From Brachynemurus nebulosus (lineage: Eukaryota > Arthropoda > Insecta > Neuroptera > Myrmeleontidae), in the NCBI GenBank assembly GCA_035578155.1, contig JAPWDM010000005.1:32294108-32358107 (forward strand): DNA of 64,000 nucleotides. Reading direction: 5' to 3'. Of the stretch, positions 1 through 13,856 are shown piece after piece. The translations under genes were made by a program, and so were the position numbers. Each line of letters begins with the position of its first letter. Positions within the stretch are counted from its first letter, which is position 1. The notes below the pieces were generated by a model. The model searched no databases and had not been told where the DNA came from. It was given only the letters and a program-made list of their open reading frames with translations.

Positions 1-430
1 TTCGAAGTCTTTTAAGAAGAAAAGTATTAAGCGTATACAACTGTACCTACTTAATTACCAACATTTTTTTAGAATTTATCACAACATCACAGCAAAGTTG
101 ACAATTTTTATTTTCATATATAAAAATGCTAATTGTATAAATATTTTTTTATAGATTAAGGGATAAAAAAGGAATTATAAATTTTTTTTTAAATTTCCCG
201 CTTAAACTTTATTGTTTTGTACATGGTACAGTTGTTAATTTGTCAATTTTGACAATTTGATTTGATGCATAGAGATTTGATTATATGCATTTGATGCTTA
301 AAATTTAATAATGGTAGTATCGATAATAGATTTAAAAAATTAATAAATAAATTAATAGCAACGTATAAATAAAAAAGCAATTTATATTTTGGAAAAAAAA
401 AATCGTTCCGCGATTTCCATAAAATAAAAA
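1..430. other. AT-rich DNA, no gene seen
   Basis: Very AT-rich with long T runs. No splice-compatible coding segment or recognisable repeat end was found. Confidence 0.6.
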
Positions 431-532
431 TCGATGTGTGAATCGATCTCAAAATCAATAATCGATTAAAAATCGGTTTTCATACTTCCGATTAATCGAT
501 TTCTCGATTTATCGATTAAAAAACGACATCCC
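431..532. mobile_element. Terminal part of a hAT-like MITE
   Basis: Reiterated ATCGATTAATCG and AATCGAT motifs lead into an end reading CGACATCCCTA. On the other strand this is TAGGGATGTCG, a hAT-type terminus. A partner end and the 8-bp duplication (expected CCGTTTGG) were not found, so the element probably starts before the window or is truncated. Confidence 0.45.
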
Positions 533-1017
533 TACCGTTTGGTAATACATGTCAATATTTTGTAAAAGAAAAACATTAATAAATAAAAATTTTTGGGTTA
601 TATTATTTTAAAAACATATTCATTGGATCAAAAAAAAACTTTCTTTCAATCTTATTAAAAAAAAATGGGTGTTTAATTTATTTATAAAATTTTATAAACC
701 AGTTTAATTACACACCTAAAAACAGGGTTCGGGGATAGCGGCTTTTACGTTATATACAATTTGTTAATTACATTGTATTTTTAGTTAATCAGTACCAGTC
801 TTATTTTGCAACTTTTATTCGCTAATTTTTTAATATTAACGAGTAATTTGAAAAAGGCACAAAAAAGTTGATTTTTTAAGTTTTGATCAATTACTTTGTT
901 GAGCATTTTGAATTTTGTAATTTTCAGTTTTAAAATAAAAAGATTCGCAGTCTCGCAGAGATACATGAAAGTATTGTAGCTATAATTCGGAGTGTTAGTT
1001 ATTTTAAGTTAAGAAAT

Positions 1018-1062
1018 TTATTTATTTTATTTATTATTTATTTATTTATTTATTTATTTTTT
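1018..1062. repeat. (TTTA)n microsatellite
   Basis: Repeats of TTTA/TTTAT run for about 45 bp just upstream of a T run. Confidence 0.85.
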
Positions 1063-1224
1063 TTGGGCATGCATGTCAGTAACTCAATATTTGATTGGAA
1101 TTAATTCAAAGCTGCGATTCAACTGATACTTTATTAGATAATGGAGTTCGATTTTTGTTATTTTTAATATATATAGATAAGCCGGTATATAAAATCTAGG
1201 CCACAGAAAAAGTACAAGTCGCAA

Positions 1225-1260
1225 GAAAAGCATAACTGGGCCGCGGGTTGGACATCCCTG
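1225..1260. mobile_element. Solitary hAT-type terminus
   Basis: The sequence GGCCGCGGGTTGGACATCCC followed by TG reads on the other strand as CAGGGATGTCCAACCCGCGG, typical of hAT element ends. No partner end was located. Confidence 0.45.
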
Positions 1261-2970
1261 CTCTAAATAAACGTATAAATTTTTTATGCATCAAAAATAA
1301 CGTTTTTCTTTATTTTCTCTAATTTTTGTTTTGTTTTGTTAAATAAGTACTATTTAAAAATACATATATATTTTTTTTGTGTATAACCACCGTAAGACAA
1401 TGAAAATTCCCCCTACATACATTACATAATGTCCAAAGCTTACAAAACCACCACATATGACGGATGTATTAAACCCCAAAAAGAAAAAATAATAATAAAA
1501 TAAAAGCCAGAGATAGTTATATCAACATTAAATAATGATGAGTCATTTATTATTAAAAAAATCTCTGGATATGATACATTCAGGTGGTTGCTACTCTCAA
1601 CTATTCAATTACAGAGTAGATACTGAAGTCAAAATAAAGTAATACACTGTAAAAAAAAAACACTATACCTATGCTCCCGTCAGCCCATATGTAGATAAGA
1701 TATATATTGTGACACTAGTTGTAATGCCAGGTTATGTCATATTCTCTGAATAGCGATGGCGCGTAAAATATTTTGTAATTAAAACAAGAAATGTTAATTT
1801 CTTCTAGGAAGCTAAGACAAAAATTACAGAACTTTAGTTTTGAGAAATTTTAAAATTTTAAAAATCGTACTTAACACGTTTTACAGCCGTTTGTCTCATT
1901 TATTTGTATTAATCTAAAAAAAAGAAAAATTGATGAGTATTTTTACATTTTTTACAGTGTAGCCCATGAGTAGGACTACTCATAACTACTCTATTACATT
2001 CACATTATTATGTGAATACGTAATGTGAAATCATAATATTGTCCCATTAATATTACCAAAGCACATTTACAGTGTTGTTATTTATACACAGGTGTCCAGA
2101 TTTTATGGACATATATTGAATTTTCATGAGCGTATAAAGTTATGTCATAAGAGTGTTTTGGATAAAAATGTTTTTAATTTTATGTTTTTAACTCTTTTTT
2201 TTTAGAAAATAAAATTTTTCACTTATTGTTACACGAGTGGTTTGTAGCTCTTCGAATAAACTTGTCATTGTATTAACGAAAGTTGGTTATGGAGCTATTT
2301 AACGAGAACAACTGTCAACTAGCAAGAACACGGTAACGTAGCTGGAGTATTTTTGGTCTGATAGTTCTTCGAGTTAAATTATTTTTAGGTAACCAATTTC
2401 AGACAAAATACAAAATTCAAATATAATAGAATTTAATATTCAAGTGCCCGCCTTAGTGTAGTTCATAATATTATTTAAAGTTTCGTTACTATGGTTTTGA
2501 AATCAATAAAAAAAATTTATCAATAAAGTTTTTTTCATTTTTATCATGAAACGATATGACCAATGATATTATACCTACCATTTTTCGCTGTTGCGAGTTG
2601 ATAATAATTATTGTTACCATTAAAACCATAGTAACAATAATTATTATATTAGACAGATATTAGTATATTATTCAACGAGCTAATAATGATAGCTATTACG
2701 AAGATGAAATTGCGACACGAGCCGAGCTTGCGAGGCGAGTGTCGTAATGCATCTGAGTGAGTAATAGCGATTGCAAGCGAGTAGAATACGATATTTTTTC
2801 TACGACTTTTTTCCTTTTTGATTTAAGTAAAATTGAATATAAATTTTAAATCAAAAGAATACAATTTTTTAATCTATCTCTAATTTCATTAAATATTTGT
2901 ATAATATGTACATGGAAACGATCAAAACAAAATATAAACTACTTTGTTTACTTGCATATTACTAGGCAAC

Positions 2971-3236
2971 ATATCGATGTTTAAGTTTAAGCACGTAAGT
3001 GACGAACATGAAATTGAGACATCACGTATGTTAAGATGCGCGGACTCAACCTTACAAAATTGAGTTTCCGCATAATACGTGGTGTCAAAAACATTGTTCT
3101 TCCTCATTAGTTTTTATAAAAGTACCATTTTTTCTGGATCGATAGATGCGTATTTTTAATATCTATCCATCTGCATAAAAAAAAATTTCCAAAAAATGTC
3201 ACTTACGTGCTATCACAACTTAAACATCGATATATT
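2971..3236. mobile_element. Small inverted-repeat MITE inside repeat J
   Basis: CGATGTTTAAGTTTAAGC and GCACGTAAGTGACG on the left are matched inverted on the right by GTCACTTACGTGC and AACTTAAACATCG. Length about 265 bp, absent from the other J copy. Superfamily not assigned. Confidence 0.5.
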
Positions 3237-3243
3237 AAATTAA

Positions 3244-3409
<166 letters not shown>

Positions 3410-3585
3410 TACACAAAACAAATGATAGCTCATTGAATAATGGTTTATACGGTGATTTAATTGGTCACAAAGATATTGAGTAATGAACATTCCTCCACAC
3501 CTTTGAATAATGCTTAACTTTCTCAACAATTAACGGATATGTAATGAGTGTGTTCTTCAACAGGAGTAGAAAAAATATTTTTCAT

Positions 3586-4030
3586 ACTAGCTGTACTCGC
3601 AATGTCGTCTCCGCGACTCGCTGATATAAAATCGATGAGAAGTAAATAAATATAATAGAACTTGAAAAATTGGGAATACCTACAAATGAACAAAAATGGA
3701 TATAAAACATTTGTCAAAATCCCTTCAATAGTTTTTGTTTTGAATTTTCTCGAGGGAATGAAACACTTTCCAACAATAAAAAGTATCATATATGTTGACG
3801 CAGGTAATAAGTTATCACCACACCTTTCATTAAAATTCGTTCAATAGTTTTCGCGTGATGCGAGCGCACGCTCAAAATGGTTTTTGTATTTTCCCATAGG
3901 GATGAGATAATTTCCCCGAGTAAAAAGTCTCTTAGATGTTGATCTAGATAATAAGTTTGCACCACACCAAATTTCATCAAAATCCGTCCAAACAGACCGA
4001 CAAAAAATTTAAAATTCGTTGTTTTGATAT
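3586..4030. repeat. Dispersed repeat K, copy 1 (retroelement-tail-like)
   Basis: It starts ACTAGCTGTACTCGCAATG and includes CACCAAATTTCATC and AAAATCCGTCC. It matches 59255-59710. This type of sequence is widespread in insect genomes and is often attributed to non-LTR retroelement or SINE tails; the exact class was not determined. Confidence 0.55.
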
Positions 4031-4690
4031 CTAAATCGATAACTATTTTCAACCAGTACAATTGTACCAGTGCAATTTTCAAAAAATATTCCAGGTACAG
4101 ACATGGTCTCGTTACAGTTTTATTATTTGTATGTGTAAATTATTTCGTCTAAAACACTCTGGTGGTATAACATTTTCCTTATCATGTGGGAATTCATGTA
4201 AATCGTATGTACACGTCAGCACGGGACACCATGTGTATATGTTGACCATGAACGTCCACTGCCCCCCTCACTCCAACTGCTCCGTTCCCCAGCTTCCCTT
4301 GTGGTTGTTGTTTATTTCTGTGCCATGTACTCATACATATGTGTGTGTGTATTTTTGTATAGTCCCTTCGTTGTAGTGTGGGCTGGTTTCAGTGTCAGAA
4401 AGTGTGCTCTGTCGCTACTCGAGCTTTCATAAATCATGTCAGTAGCCGGGAAATGTAATGAAGCTATAAGCGTTCACGCTTCAGTCCAATACTGTTTACT
4501 ATGTGGAAGAAGAGCGTGGGGGAAGTTGTTTTTACCTAATTTTTTTTCGTCATTTCATTCTTTTCCCTTTCTTTAGAATTTACTACATACTTGATATAGT
4601 TTTGCATTTTGTATGTTATTTATGACAAATTTGAGAGAGAAATTGACAACATAAAGATATATGTATTGTGCAAAATATTTTTCTCTGTTA

Positions 4691-5631
4691 CCCCGGGTAC
4701 ACACTGAGACGAACATTGTTAGCTAACACAGTTCGCTAACATTGTTCACTAACATGTTCGTTTGATTTCTGTTGTACTAACATTTTTAAATAACATTTTT
4801 GTTAAAAAAAATGTTATTTAGCGTGTTATTATGTTTCCCATTGACGAGCGGTAAACTTCAAAGAGTTTGAATGTTAGCTAACATTTTTTAATGAAACAAA
4901 ATATTTGTTTTGTATTTGAACAAGTTTATTTTTATTTTTTATGTATTTGTATAATTTATATTTGCTATAATTTTTATTAAGTTTTTATTTTTTTATTTTT
5001 TTATTTTTTGATGATTTGCGGTTTAATGAATATTTACAAATCTGTTTTAGACATTTTGTAGAAGTTTCTGATTTTACTTGCATCTTGAATTTGCAAATTA
5101 TTCTGTAATTCTAAAGCTATACAACATTATTGCAAAACACTTTTTATCCACTATTGACGCTTTTCTTTCTTCTTTATTTTGATATCCAAAATAGAGATAT
5201 CGCTGAGAATTTTTATATCTTGTTCCCACCTACACCCGAAGTTGATTTGCCAATCCTGAAAAAAAGTCAATTCTTGCTTCGATTACCACCTTTAGTGCCA
5301 GTCCCAACCCCGTGAAAATTATATCCCGTTCGTTTCTAAAAAACTCAATCCTTTCTCGTTTCCCGGCCAATTGATATGTCCAATCAAAAATCACACTTAT
5401 AATACCATAACGTCATCATCACTACTTGATATTTTTTTTCAATATCAATAATGAATAAAAACATGTAACAACAATAAAATACCAAATGTTCTAAAAAAAT
5501 TGAAATTTCAGTGTGTACATTCATGTTAGCTAACTTTGTTAGTTAACAAATGTTCAGAAACATTGTTCGCTAACAAAAGTTAGCTAACATTCGTGTTAGC
5601 TAACAATGTTTGTCTCAGTGTGTACCCGGCA
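4691..5631. mobile_element. Harbinger-like MITE with TTA duplication
   Basis: Terminal inverted repeats of about 35 bp (CCGGGTACACACTGAGAC and GTTAGCTAAC; right end CTCAGTGTGTACCCGG) are flanked by TTA on both sides (4688-4690 and 5632-5634). A 3-bp TTA/TAA target duplication is characteristic of PIF/Harbinger. GTTAGCTAAC palindromes recur near both ends. The interior has no plausible transposase. Confidence 0.75.
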
Positions 5632-5804
5632 TTAGACAAATCAAATAAATATTGAACGATACCGAAAAAGACTACGTTTTCAAGTAAATACATACATATA
5701 CATTCTAATTTTATTTGCTATTTTTTTGAAAAGTTTTTTTCACTAGAGATATAGCGGTGTTAATGTACACTTAACCCATTAGTGATCAGAATATTACACG
5801 TAAT

Positions 5805-6483
5805 CAGAGTTGTGCCATGTGATGTAAAAAACAAGTTTTTTACATTTTATGTAAAAAATTGTAAAATACGTAAAAAACTGTACAAAACCCGTAAAAAATT
5901 GTAAAAAATGTAAAATACTTAAATCATTTTTCATTTCACTGACAAACAATTTATTTTGACGGTTATTACTTGTTTATAAGTTCACATGAAAAAACGTGTA
6001 AACAAAATGTCGACACAAAAATGATTTTCTGCTGGTGGAAGGCCATCCACAACTGACTACAAAGCTTTAAATTTCCAAATTAACAAACTGAGTTCTGACA
6101 GATCAAAAAAACTACTACATATTTATCTCTCTTTAAATTATAATAATAATAAAATCACTGATGATAATGATGATGAAGATGATTGATACCTTTAATAAAA
6201 TTTAACTGAATAAATAAAAATCTTTTTAATATTGAATTCTTAAATAAACTATTCTATCAAAACTAACCTTTCTTTTTCCTGTTTGTCCCCATTTATATTT
6301 TTAATTTTCAAATTATTTAATTATTAAGTTTTACTTTGCAAATATAGCAAATACTTCAACAGCAAATACGGAATACCATCAGTAACGCTTACATATCTAT
6401 TAAATTTAAAAAAATTAGTTTTTTACATTTTTTACAGTTTTTTTTATCAAAACAAGTATGTGTAAATTACACGCACAACTCTG
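5805..6483. mobile_element. hAT-like element with exact 8-bp duplication CACGTAAT
   Basis: The TIR CAGAGTTGTGC / GCACAACTCTG is flanked by identical CACGTAAT at 5797-5804 and 6484-6491. The subterminal regions are filled with GTAAAAAATTGTAAAA motifs. The middle (about 6007-6185) contains a short plus-strand reading, SAGGRPSTTDYKALNF to an acidic DDNDDEDD end. This could be a transposase remnant but is too short to assign. Confidence 0.85.
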
Positions 6484-6765
6484 CACGTAATACTGTGGGA
6501 AAGTCAATTTATGGATAGTTTGCTTAATTAAAGGTATCGAAATATACAAAATAACAGTGGTATAACGTGCTTTAAACCTTTCTGTCTTTCCCTGTGTAAA
6601 TATTACCATTAGAAAACTTCTGGTTGAATTTTTATAAGTATTTAAAAAAGGGTCTGTAAAACCCAATGCAGATTACCACAAATTTTTACATTGAATTTTA
6701 AATAAATATTTAATTTTAATTTTAAAAAAAACCTGACGATGTGCTCGAAAAATATACGTTTAAAG

Positions 6766-7372
6766 TAGAGATGATCGATATATCGATAACTGTTATTTTA
6801 TAACTAGTATAGAAAGATAACAGTTATCGTGAATAACTGGAATACCCAGTAACTGGTTACTTAAATAAGTCCTTTGGAAATATCGATAACATAGGTCAAT
6901 ATTAATATATTCGAAAGCAAGGATCACAGTAATTTATTTTAACCACCTACGGAGAATTTCAAAATAATAACGCCCCAGGCAAGTTACACATTTTCTATTG
7001 TAGCACATTTAAAAAACCCTTAAAAATGAACTATTGTCTGTTGTACGGTTATCTATTTGTATTTATAATTTTGTATCCATAAAATTGTTTAAATTGTGTA
7101 TATAAAGCCTAAATCCTTGTATAGACAAGTATTTGAACAATATTGCAGTACAATAAAGCAAAAAATGTTCTTTAGTATCCGTCAGTATTATAGATCTGTG
7201 CATATTTCACTAACAGAATCGTTTATACGCATATCGAATGTCTTACAATATTATGTTAAAATATCCAAATACCATACCAGTTATTATAATAACTGTTATA
7301 AATAACAGTTACTTTTCAGTAATTGTTATTGCAATAACAGTTATTAGAAAATAACCATTTAGCTCATCTCTA
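6766..7372. mobile_element. hAT-like MITE with exact 8-bp duplication GTTTAAAG
   Basis: The ends TAGAGATGA and TCATCTCTA are flanked by GTTTAAAG at 6758-6765 and 7373-7380. The interior ends are built from AATAACTGTTAT and CGATATATCGATAACTG motifs. Length 607 bp, non-autonomous. Confidence 0.87.
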
Positions 7373-7380
7373 GTTTAAAG

Positions 7381-9048
7381 CATTAAATATAAAATTAAAT
7401 GTGGAAGTAAAAAAATCCAACTGTGATACGTGAAAAAAATAGGTCAGAAAAATGAGCTAGTCATTTTCGGATACAGGGAAGATGACGTATATACCGACTT
7501 CTCTTTAACTGGACGACAATACACAAACGTCGTCCGCTTAGACTGTTGTCTGTATCTGTTGTTATATTGGCTGTTTCTCTACACAATTTATTTTTATATA
7601 AAAGTTAAAGTAGTTTTGTTAAAATAACTTTCTAAAGAATATTTTCTGGCTACATAATATTTATATCTAATTGTAAGCTTGGAAATTATACATGTTATTA
7701 CAATATACTTATGTTAACTTCCAAAATAATCGCCTGTATATGTTAAATATTGAAAATTTGTTTAGATAGAAATATTGTTTATTTTAAAAATATTCTCACG
7801 AAGACTGTATCTGTGAACACAAACACATAAACACCGTCCCCTTAAAGAATGTCCGTTTAAAAGAAAAGTCGTATAGTATTTTATTTTCGCGCTTATTCTG
7901 CGCTGTCTAACAGAATTTCCGCGCTGTTCCAGATTTCAGTAGAAAAGCGGAAAATTAAAAAAATCTGTTTGACTAGCTGAATATTAGTTAAATATGTCTT
8001 ATATTGCATTTTTAAATTTTTACTGTTTTTCTAACATATTTAAATTTGTAGTGTATAAATAAACATAATTAAATCAGTTTCTTTTTCGAAGTGAATTGAT
8101 TTTCTTTTTGTTTCGTGAAAAGTTTATTATTAGATAAATAAGAGAAAGTAAAAGAAATTAAATTTGTGAGCGAATTATTAATTTCTACGCAGGTAGGACA
8201 GATAAAAAGGAATTCCCATGGTAAAAACGAAACTTTGCCTACAGTATACTGCCTACGAAAATTTTAGAAAAAACGGAAACTTTTTAATAACTATAGATTC
8301 CGGATATAGATAATTTTATTTTTTTTTAAATAAATTTACCAGCGCCTACACCGTTTACAAATTGTAAGAGGCGGAATACTTTTAGTGAATTCATTAAAAT
8401 TCGATTTGCTTTCAATTCAAATTGAAATGAAAAATTCAATTAATTTTATTTAAACAAAAAAAAAAAGTATTTTCGAACTTTTATGACTAGCAATTTCTTT
8501 TTATTGGAAGGTAAATCTTTCTGGAATTGTTTGTACTATAATCCACATAAAACTTTAGTTTTTCTGTTATTATTATTTTTTTTTATAGGCAACAGTATAT
8601 ACAGGATTATCTATTAGTTAGGACAGTTAGGAAACAAAAAAGGCACATAGATATATAGACATGTTATTTAGACGATTTCCCCTAGATTTAGTGGCCAGCC
8701 TCTTAATTTTAGTACCAAAATTTTTTCGAGTAGATCTATTTAAAAATTAATTCTTATTTTTGCTAGATCGTGAAAAATTACTACCATTTTTTAAAGTATT
8801 AATTTAGAACTAATCAGTATAGAATAATTTTTTTGTTCTATATCCATTTTTCTTCAATTTTTTTTTTTTTTAATTTTGTTGAATACAGATATTTTGAATA
8901 TATCTATCGATGTACGTAGAGCTACACGTAAAAAGGCAAATCGACTGTAAAACAGCCAACATTTAATTGTTTTTGACATTGATGGAGTGAACTCAGTATG
9001 TAGACAGGCTAAAATATGTTCAGTCAATATATATGTATACAGTCAACT
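7381..9048. other. AT-rich intergenic DNA, no gene seen
   Basis: Short open frames only, with no family resemblance or paired splice sites. No paired repeat ends were recognised. Confidence 0.55.
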
Positions 9049-9080
9049 CCCGATTATTCAGGGTAATTGTGGGGGAACAA
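9049..9080. mobile_element. Possible pogo/Tigger-type terminus
   Basis: TA followed by CAGTCAACTCCCGATTATTC resembles the start of pogo-group (Tc1/mariner) elements. No matching inverted end was found, so this may be a fragment. Confidence 0.35.
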
Positions 9081-10190
9081 GCACTAATTAGTCAGAATAA
9101 AAAAATTTTATTCAAAAACTTGAATAGTATTATATCATTATAGTTATGTGTATTTTGAATATTAAACAATTTGTTTATGAACTAATCATGTAATTTACTT
9201 TAAAAAAAAATTCGTCAAGTACGTCTTAAATGCATTATTGCAAGTCAACATTTCGTATAGTTCAATAGCTACAATTTTTTTCAATTCCGGGAAAGAAATA
9301 TTTTTTGCTTTTATTTAATATTAAAAGCCATAAATCACGAATTCATAAGGATTTCGTTAATAAAATACGAAATCCTGAAAAATTTAAGAAATATTTACAA
9401 CAAATAATATGAAAAGTTTAAGAAGAAGTCTGTAAGGATAGTTTGTTTATTTGTATCAAAAGAGTAATGATTTTATATGTTAATTATTTTTTCAAAAATG
9501 TTTTCACATTTAGTCTATTAAAGTCAGTGTCGATGTGTGTGACATTCGATAGACCGATAGTTGACGAATATCCCGTTTTGCGTTAGTTTTGCGACATATT
9601 GAATTAAAGATTTATGGTCAAAGCTACCAAGTTACTCTTTTTGAAATACAATGTACCATTAATTAATTTTAATTATGACATTTAAATACCATATTTTTTA
9701 AAGTTTCTGAAAAAGTAATTATTTTATATGATATAAAAACATTTAGCGCTCAGGGGATTGTTTCTAGTAAAATTACTATAAGGATTCATCGAAACTTCGA
9801 TATCAAAAATGAAACTATACATCAAAAATAACAGTTGCTTTTTTTATTTATTTTCAAAATATCAGGTTTAGGAATGGTTACCAGATTATTTTTATGCAAA
9901 AAAGTAGATGTATAATTTTTTTTTTTTAATTTTTGAACCCTAAAGTAAGAATATACATGAATATTGAAGCTTCAGTTTGTGAAACCTTTTTAATATGTAT
10001 TTTAATCTCCAGAAAATTTATTCATAATTTATTATTTAATTTAAATTTTGTTTCAAAATACCGGTTATTGTGTCTTACATATAGTATGTTTTAAATAAAC
10101 AAAAAAATTATGTACAAACTCATATGCCTCAACGAATTTAATTTTATTTCCAGTTAATATGTATAATTACTGTGTAAATATACATATAGG

Positions 10191-11138
10191 TACCGTAAAT
10201 ACGGATTATTTGAGCCCAGATTTGCAAATCATCTGATAATTTTTAAAATTTAGCGTAACTGTTATATTTATTTGGGATAGAAAATTCAGTATATTAATCT
10301 GTATGTGACTACGGTTAGTTTATTATATAATATGGATTTTTTTCTGATGGTTCATAAATTTTATAAGTTTTTAGATATTGGTTTAAGTTAACCTCAAGAT
10401 CGAGTTACTTGAGCCCAAATCTAAATTTGCAAGTGATTTTCATTTGAAAACAGTTTGAGACCATGCAAGATGTTGGTTACTAACTAAAACACATTGTACA
10501 ATGTACAAACATGTATTTATTCAAAAAAAACATGAATAGGTACCAAAACTGAATAAAAATTTTCAAACAAAAATTGTTATGGATACCAAATTATTTTTAT
10601 GAGTTAAAGTGTGTCTTTTAGTCTACCTAAAGAGAATAATTCTTTTTTGATTAGTGTAAGTGGAAGCATTTTCTTAACTATATCTTCCCACTTATAGTAC
10701 AATACGTCCTTGTTCTTGGACCACTTCCATGCCTTTTTAGTTGGATCAATGTACCATTTTATACTAAAGTTATAATGGGGTCAAGTTACCCTAATCTAAA
10801 GGTTATGTTAACTGGTTTATTAAAGCCTTAAAATAAGAAACTAAGGAAATAGCTGGCATATGAATGTGTCTGAATTTAGTAACGAAGCAAGTATGAAAAT
10901 TATACACTTACCTTACTTTGTGAGCTTCAAATAGAGGTAAACAACACTCGCCGACACCTAGTGTCAATTTTCAGAACTACCTAAACATAAACACAGTGAA
11001 CCTAGTGCTGTTACCTATCAGATAAACTTGTAACTTACTTTTACTACTGGCTACACTAAGCACAAAACAAACAATAATACTTTTTGCATTTTGGGCTCAA
11101 GTTACACCTTAGGGCTCAAGTAATCCGTGTTTACGGTA
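10191..11138. mobile_element. Mariner-like TIR element with TA duplication
   Basis: The left end TACCGTAAATACGGATTA (then TTTGAGCCC) is inverted at the right as GGGCTCAAGTAATCCG, then TGTTTACGGTA. TA flanks both ends (10191-10192 and 11137-11138). The spacing is about 944 bp. No intact transposase is visible. TIRs of about 27 bp and the TA target suggest a Tc1/mariner-type non-autonomous element. Confidence 0.7.
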
Positions 11139-11387
11139 TGTATCATATATTGCGATTATTGCATAATATATTGACGTATATTTGTACATTGTACAATATG
11201 TTCCTTCAATTGAATCATTATATAATCATGATATGGGTTAATGGAGTGCGAACGTTAAATTTGGTCACCGAGAAGTACCCACAAGCGCGATATATGACCT
11301 GATTTAATATTGCAACAGACGTAACACCTGATGCGAAAATATACAGGGATAACATTGCTAATATAAGTGTGTTATAACCAGTGTTGG

Positions 11388-12515
11388 GCAAGATATCGAA
11401 TTTTACTATCGAGGTAACAGATAATGGATAACATCATTTAGAACATTTAGATAACTTAACCGAGTTTTGGCTGAAAATTTTTTTTATTGAGATTTAGCTT
11501 AGTTTATTAGTTACGGCACATGATACTACACGACTAACACAATATGGCACAACCATGGATGACTAGATTCAGTCTAAATACAAAAATGCGTGGATCGATT
11601 GGCGCCTTTTGGCGGGATGTTATACTACGGTATATTCAGTCGTTCCACAACCAGCGAACGTATAAGATCAATTGTTATCACCACGGTATCTTATTGTTGC
11701 TTATTATTGTATTGTTTTATGCGTGCGTGGTGGGTGTGATGTTATGTATATGTACCCGGCAAGTGAACGAGACACACCAACACATACAACTATCACACAT
11801 TTACAAACGCTACATCAATGTATGTACATAACATGTTAGTGGGGAATTACGTCACTCACACGTCACTTTTTGCCCACGCTCGGATCAATGGTATATAGAT
11901 AGCAATATTGTTTCTGGTCTTCTGTGGGCACAACCATTGTTTGAAAAAAGGAAATGGCGGAGCTAACTTGGTGGGTCATATTTATGGTCGATCATATAAC
12001 ACGACCTAATGTCACTTCAACCAATGGCGGAAATAATTCCAGACTAAATAAATTCTATTTAAAGTTAAAGAATTGGTTTTAGACATTTCTCTCGATATTT
12101 TCGAGAAAAAATATCGATTCTCGAATATCGAATATCGAATTCTCAATTACTCTCAAAAAGTGTCGATATTTATTTGAATTACCTGGTTGAGTGGTCGGAA
12201 AACGACATTTCATATTACACGACTAAATGTCATTCCAACTAATGGCGGAAACGATTCCAAACTAGATAAATTCTTAAAATTAAAGAATTAGTTTTTAAGC
12301 ATTAGAGAAAGGCTTAAAAAAGTGTCAATATTTATCTGAATTACATCGTCGACCAAGTGGTCGGAAAACGACATTTCATATTACACGACCTAATGTCACT
12401 TCAATTAATGGCGGAAATAATTCCAAACTAAATGAACTCTTTTCAAAATTAAAGAATTGGTTTTAAACATTTCTCTAATGCTTAAAAAAGTGTTACTCGT
12501 CTCTAGCCACTTTAA
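11388..12515. repeat. Probable hAT-type end plus diverged tandem repeats
   Basis: CAGTGTTGGGCAAG at about 11389 looks like a hAT terminus. From 11998 a unit containing CACGACCTAATGTCACTTCAA, AATGGCGGAAATAATTCC and GTGGTCGGAAAACGACATTT is present three times (starts near 11998, 12217, 12383). The far terminus could not be paired, so element limits are uncertain. Confidence 0.5.
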
Positions 12516-12730
12516 ACTTTTTTAATTAACTAACTTTCCCATTTTAATTTTTTTACCCACTTAAGCTTTATGGAAGTAATTTGAATTAGGGTAGCTGAGG
12601 TGTGAACTTTTCATTTTTGTTATCAAAATAATAAAATTTCTTTTAGAGATATGTTTATAATATAGACAAATTTCTTTTAGAGATATGTTATAATTCAACA
12701 GAAATCGATTTTCTAGTGATCGTATAACAT

Positions 12731-12868
12731 GTGATAGACTAATTTTGATAAAAATGAAAGAAATGTCATCGAAAATTTACATTCGCTTCCAGTTTCATAA
12801 TTCTGTTATTCTATTTACGGTTTTTAAGGCAATGGAAAATTTTAATGAGCTTGATGACGTCACCGAAT

Positions 12869-12952
<84 letters not shown>

Positions 12953-13022
12953 AACAGAATTATGAAACTGGAAGCGAATATAAATTTTCGATGACATTTC
13001 TTTCATTTTTATCAAAATTATA
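12731..13022. repeat. Inverted repeat H around a (TA)n array
   Basis: Arms of about 75 bp at 12738-12815 and 12947-13022 (TTTTGATAAAAATGAAAGAA, GCTTCCAGTTTCATAATTCT) are inverted copies flanking (TA)n at 12872-12948. A related sequence lies in the second intron of the IR gene near 53601. Confidence 0.75.
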
Positions 13023-13040
13023 TTAACTATTATAATTACT

Positions 13041-13045
<5 letters not shown>

Positions 13046-13112
<67 letters not shown>
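13046..13112. repeat. (TA)n microsatellite
   Basis: A perfect TA run adjoining another TA array at 13132-13186. A short TACTACTACTTACTAAAA spacer separates them. Confidence 0.97.
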
Positions 13113-13114
<2 letters not shown>

Positions 13115-13126
13115 CTACTACTTACT

Positions 13127-13130
<4 letters not shown>

Positions 13131-13190
<60 letters not shown>

Positions 13191-13527
13191 GCGCGATAAC
13201 TCTCGAACGAAATGTCTTACATTTATGAAATTTGGTGAAAATATTGGATGTCCCAAACCGTTGGACGAGTTCGTTAACCAGACACGTCCGATACCCGGAT
13301 CATGGTTTTTTTTGGAAATTTTCGTGAAAAAATTAGTTGTTTGCCACAATTTCCCCTTATTTAAAAATTTTTGTGAAATTTTTTTACACCATTGGAAAGA
13401 AGAGAAAAAATCACATAAAAAAGGTCTTTAAAATATTATTCTATGTCAACTACTTTCCAAGAAAAACTAACTTTTATAAACGGAAATTCGCTATGTTATG
13501 CAGGATGCTGCGATAGGTGTATTTTTG
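13131..13527 (+). mobile_element. Helentron-like family A, 5'-truncated copy
   Basis: After a (TA)n array it contains GATAACTCTCGAACGAAATG, GAAATTTGGTGAAAATATTG and GGAAATTCGCTATG. It ends in the A-type 3' hairpin GCAGGATGCTGC and GATAGGTGTATTTT. The usual 5' terminus TTTTAGCGAATTTCC is missing. Confidence 0.7.
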
Positions 13528-13529
13528 TT

Positions 13530-13800
13530 TCTGACTGCGTTAAAAAATATTGTTTTTTACGTTAAAAACTAGAACGTTTAAAGAAGTGGAAGACTTTCCG
13601 CTAACTTTACTTTTCGTTTAGTTGAACGAACACATACAACTCAATTAGCTTTCACTTATATAAGGACATTTTTTATGTTTAATTTACAGTATCATAAGTG
13701 TACCTAAAAGTATACTTCAAACAGTGAAAAAGAAATTAAGAAAATCAACAATTTTTTCAGACATTTAACACAGAAAAATTTTAATAATTTATATTGCGCC

Positions 13801-13856
<56 letters not shown>

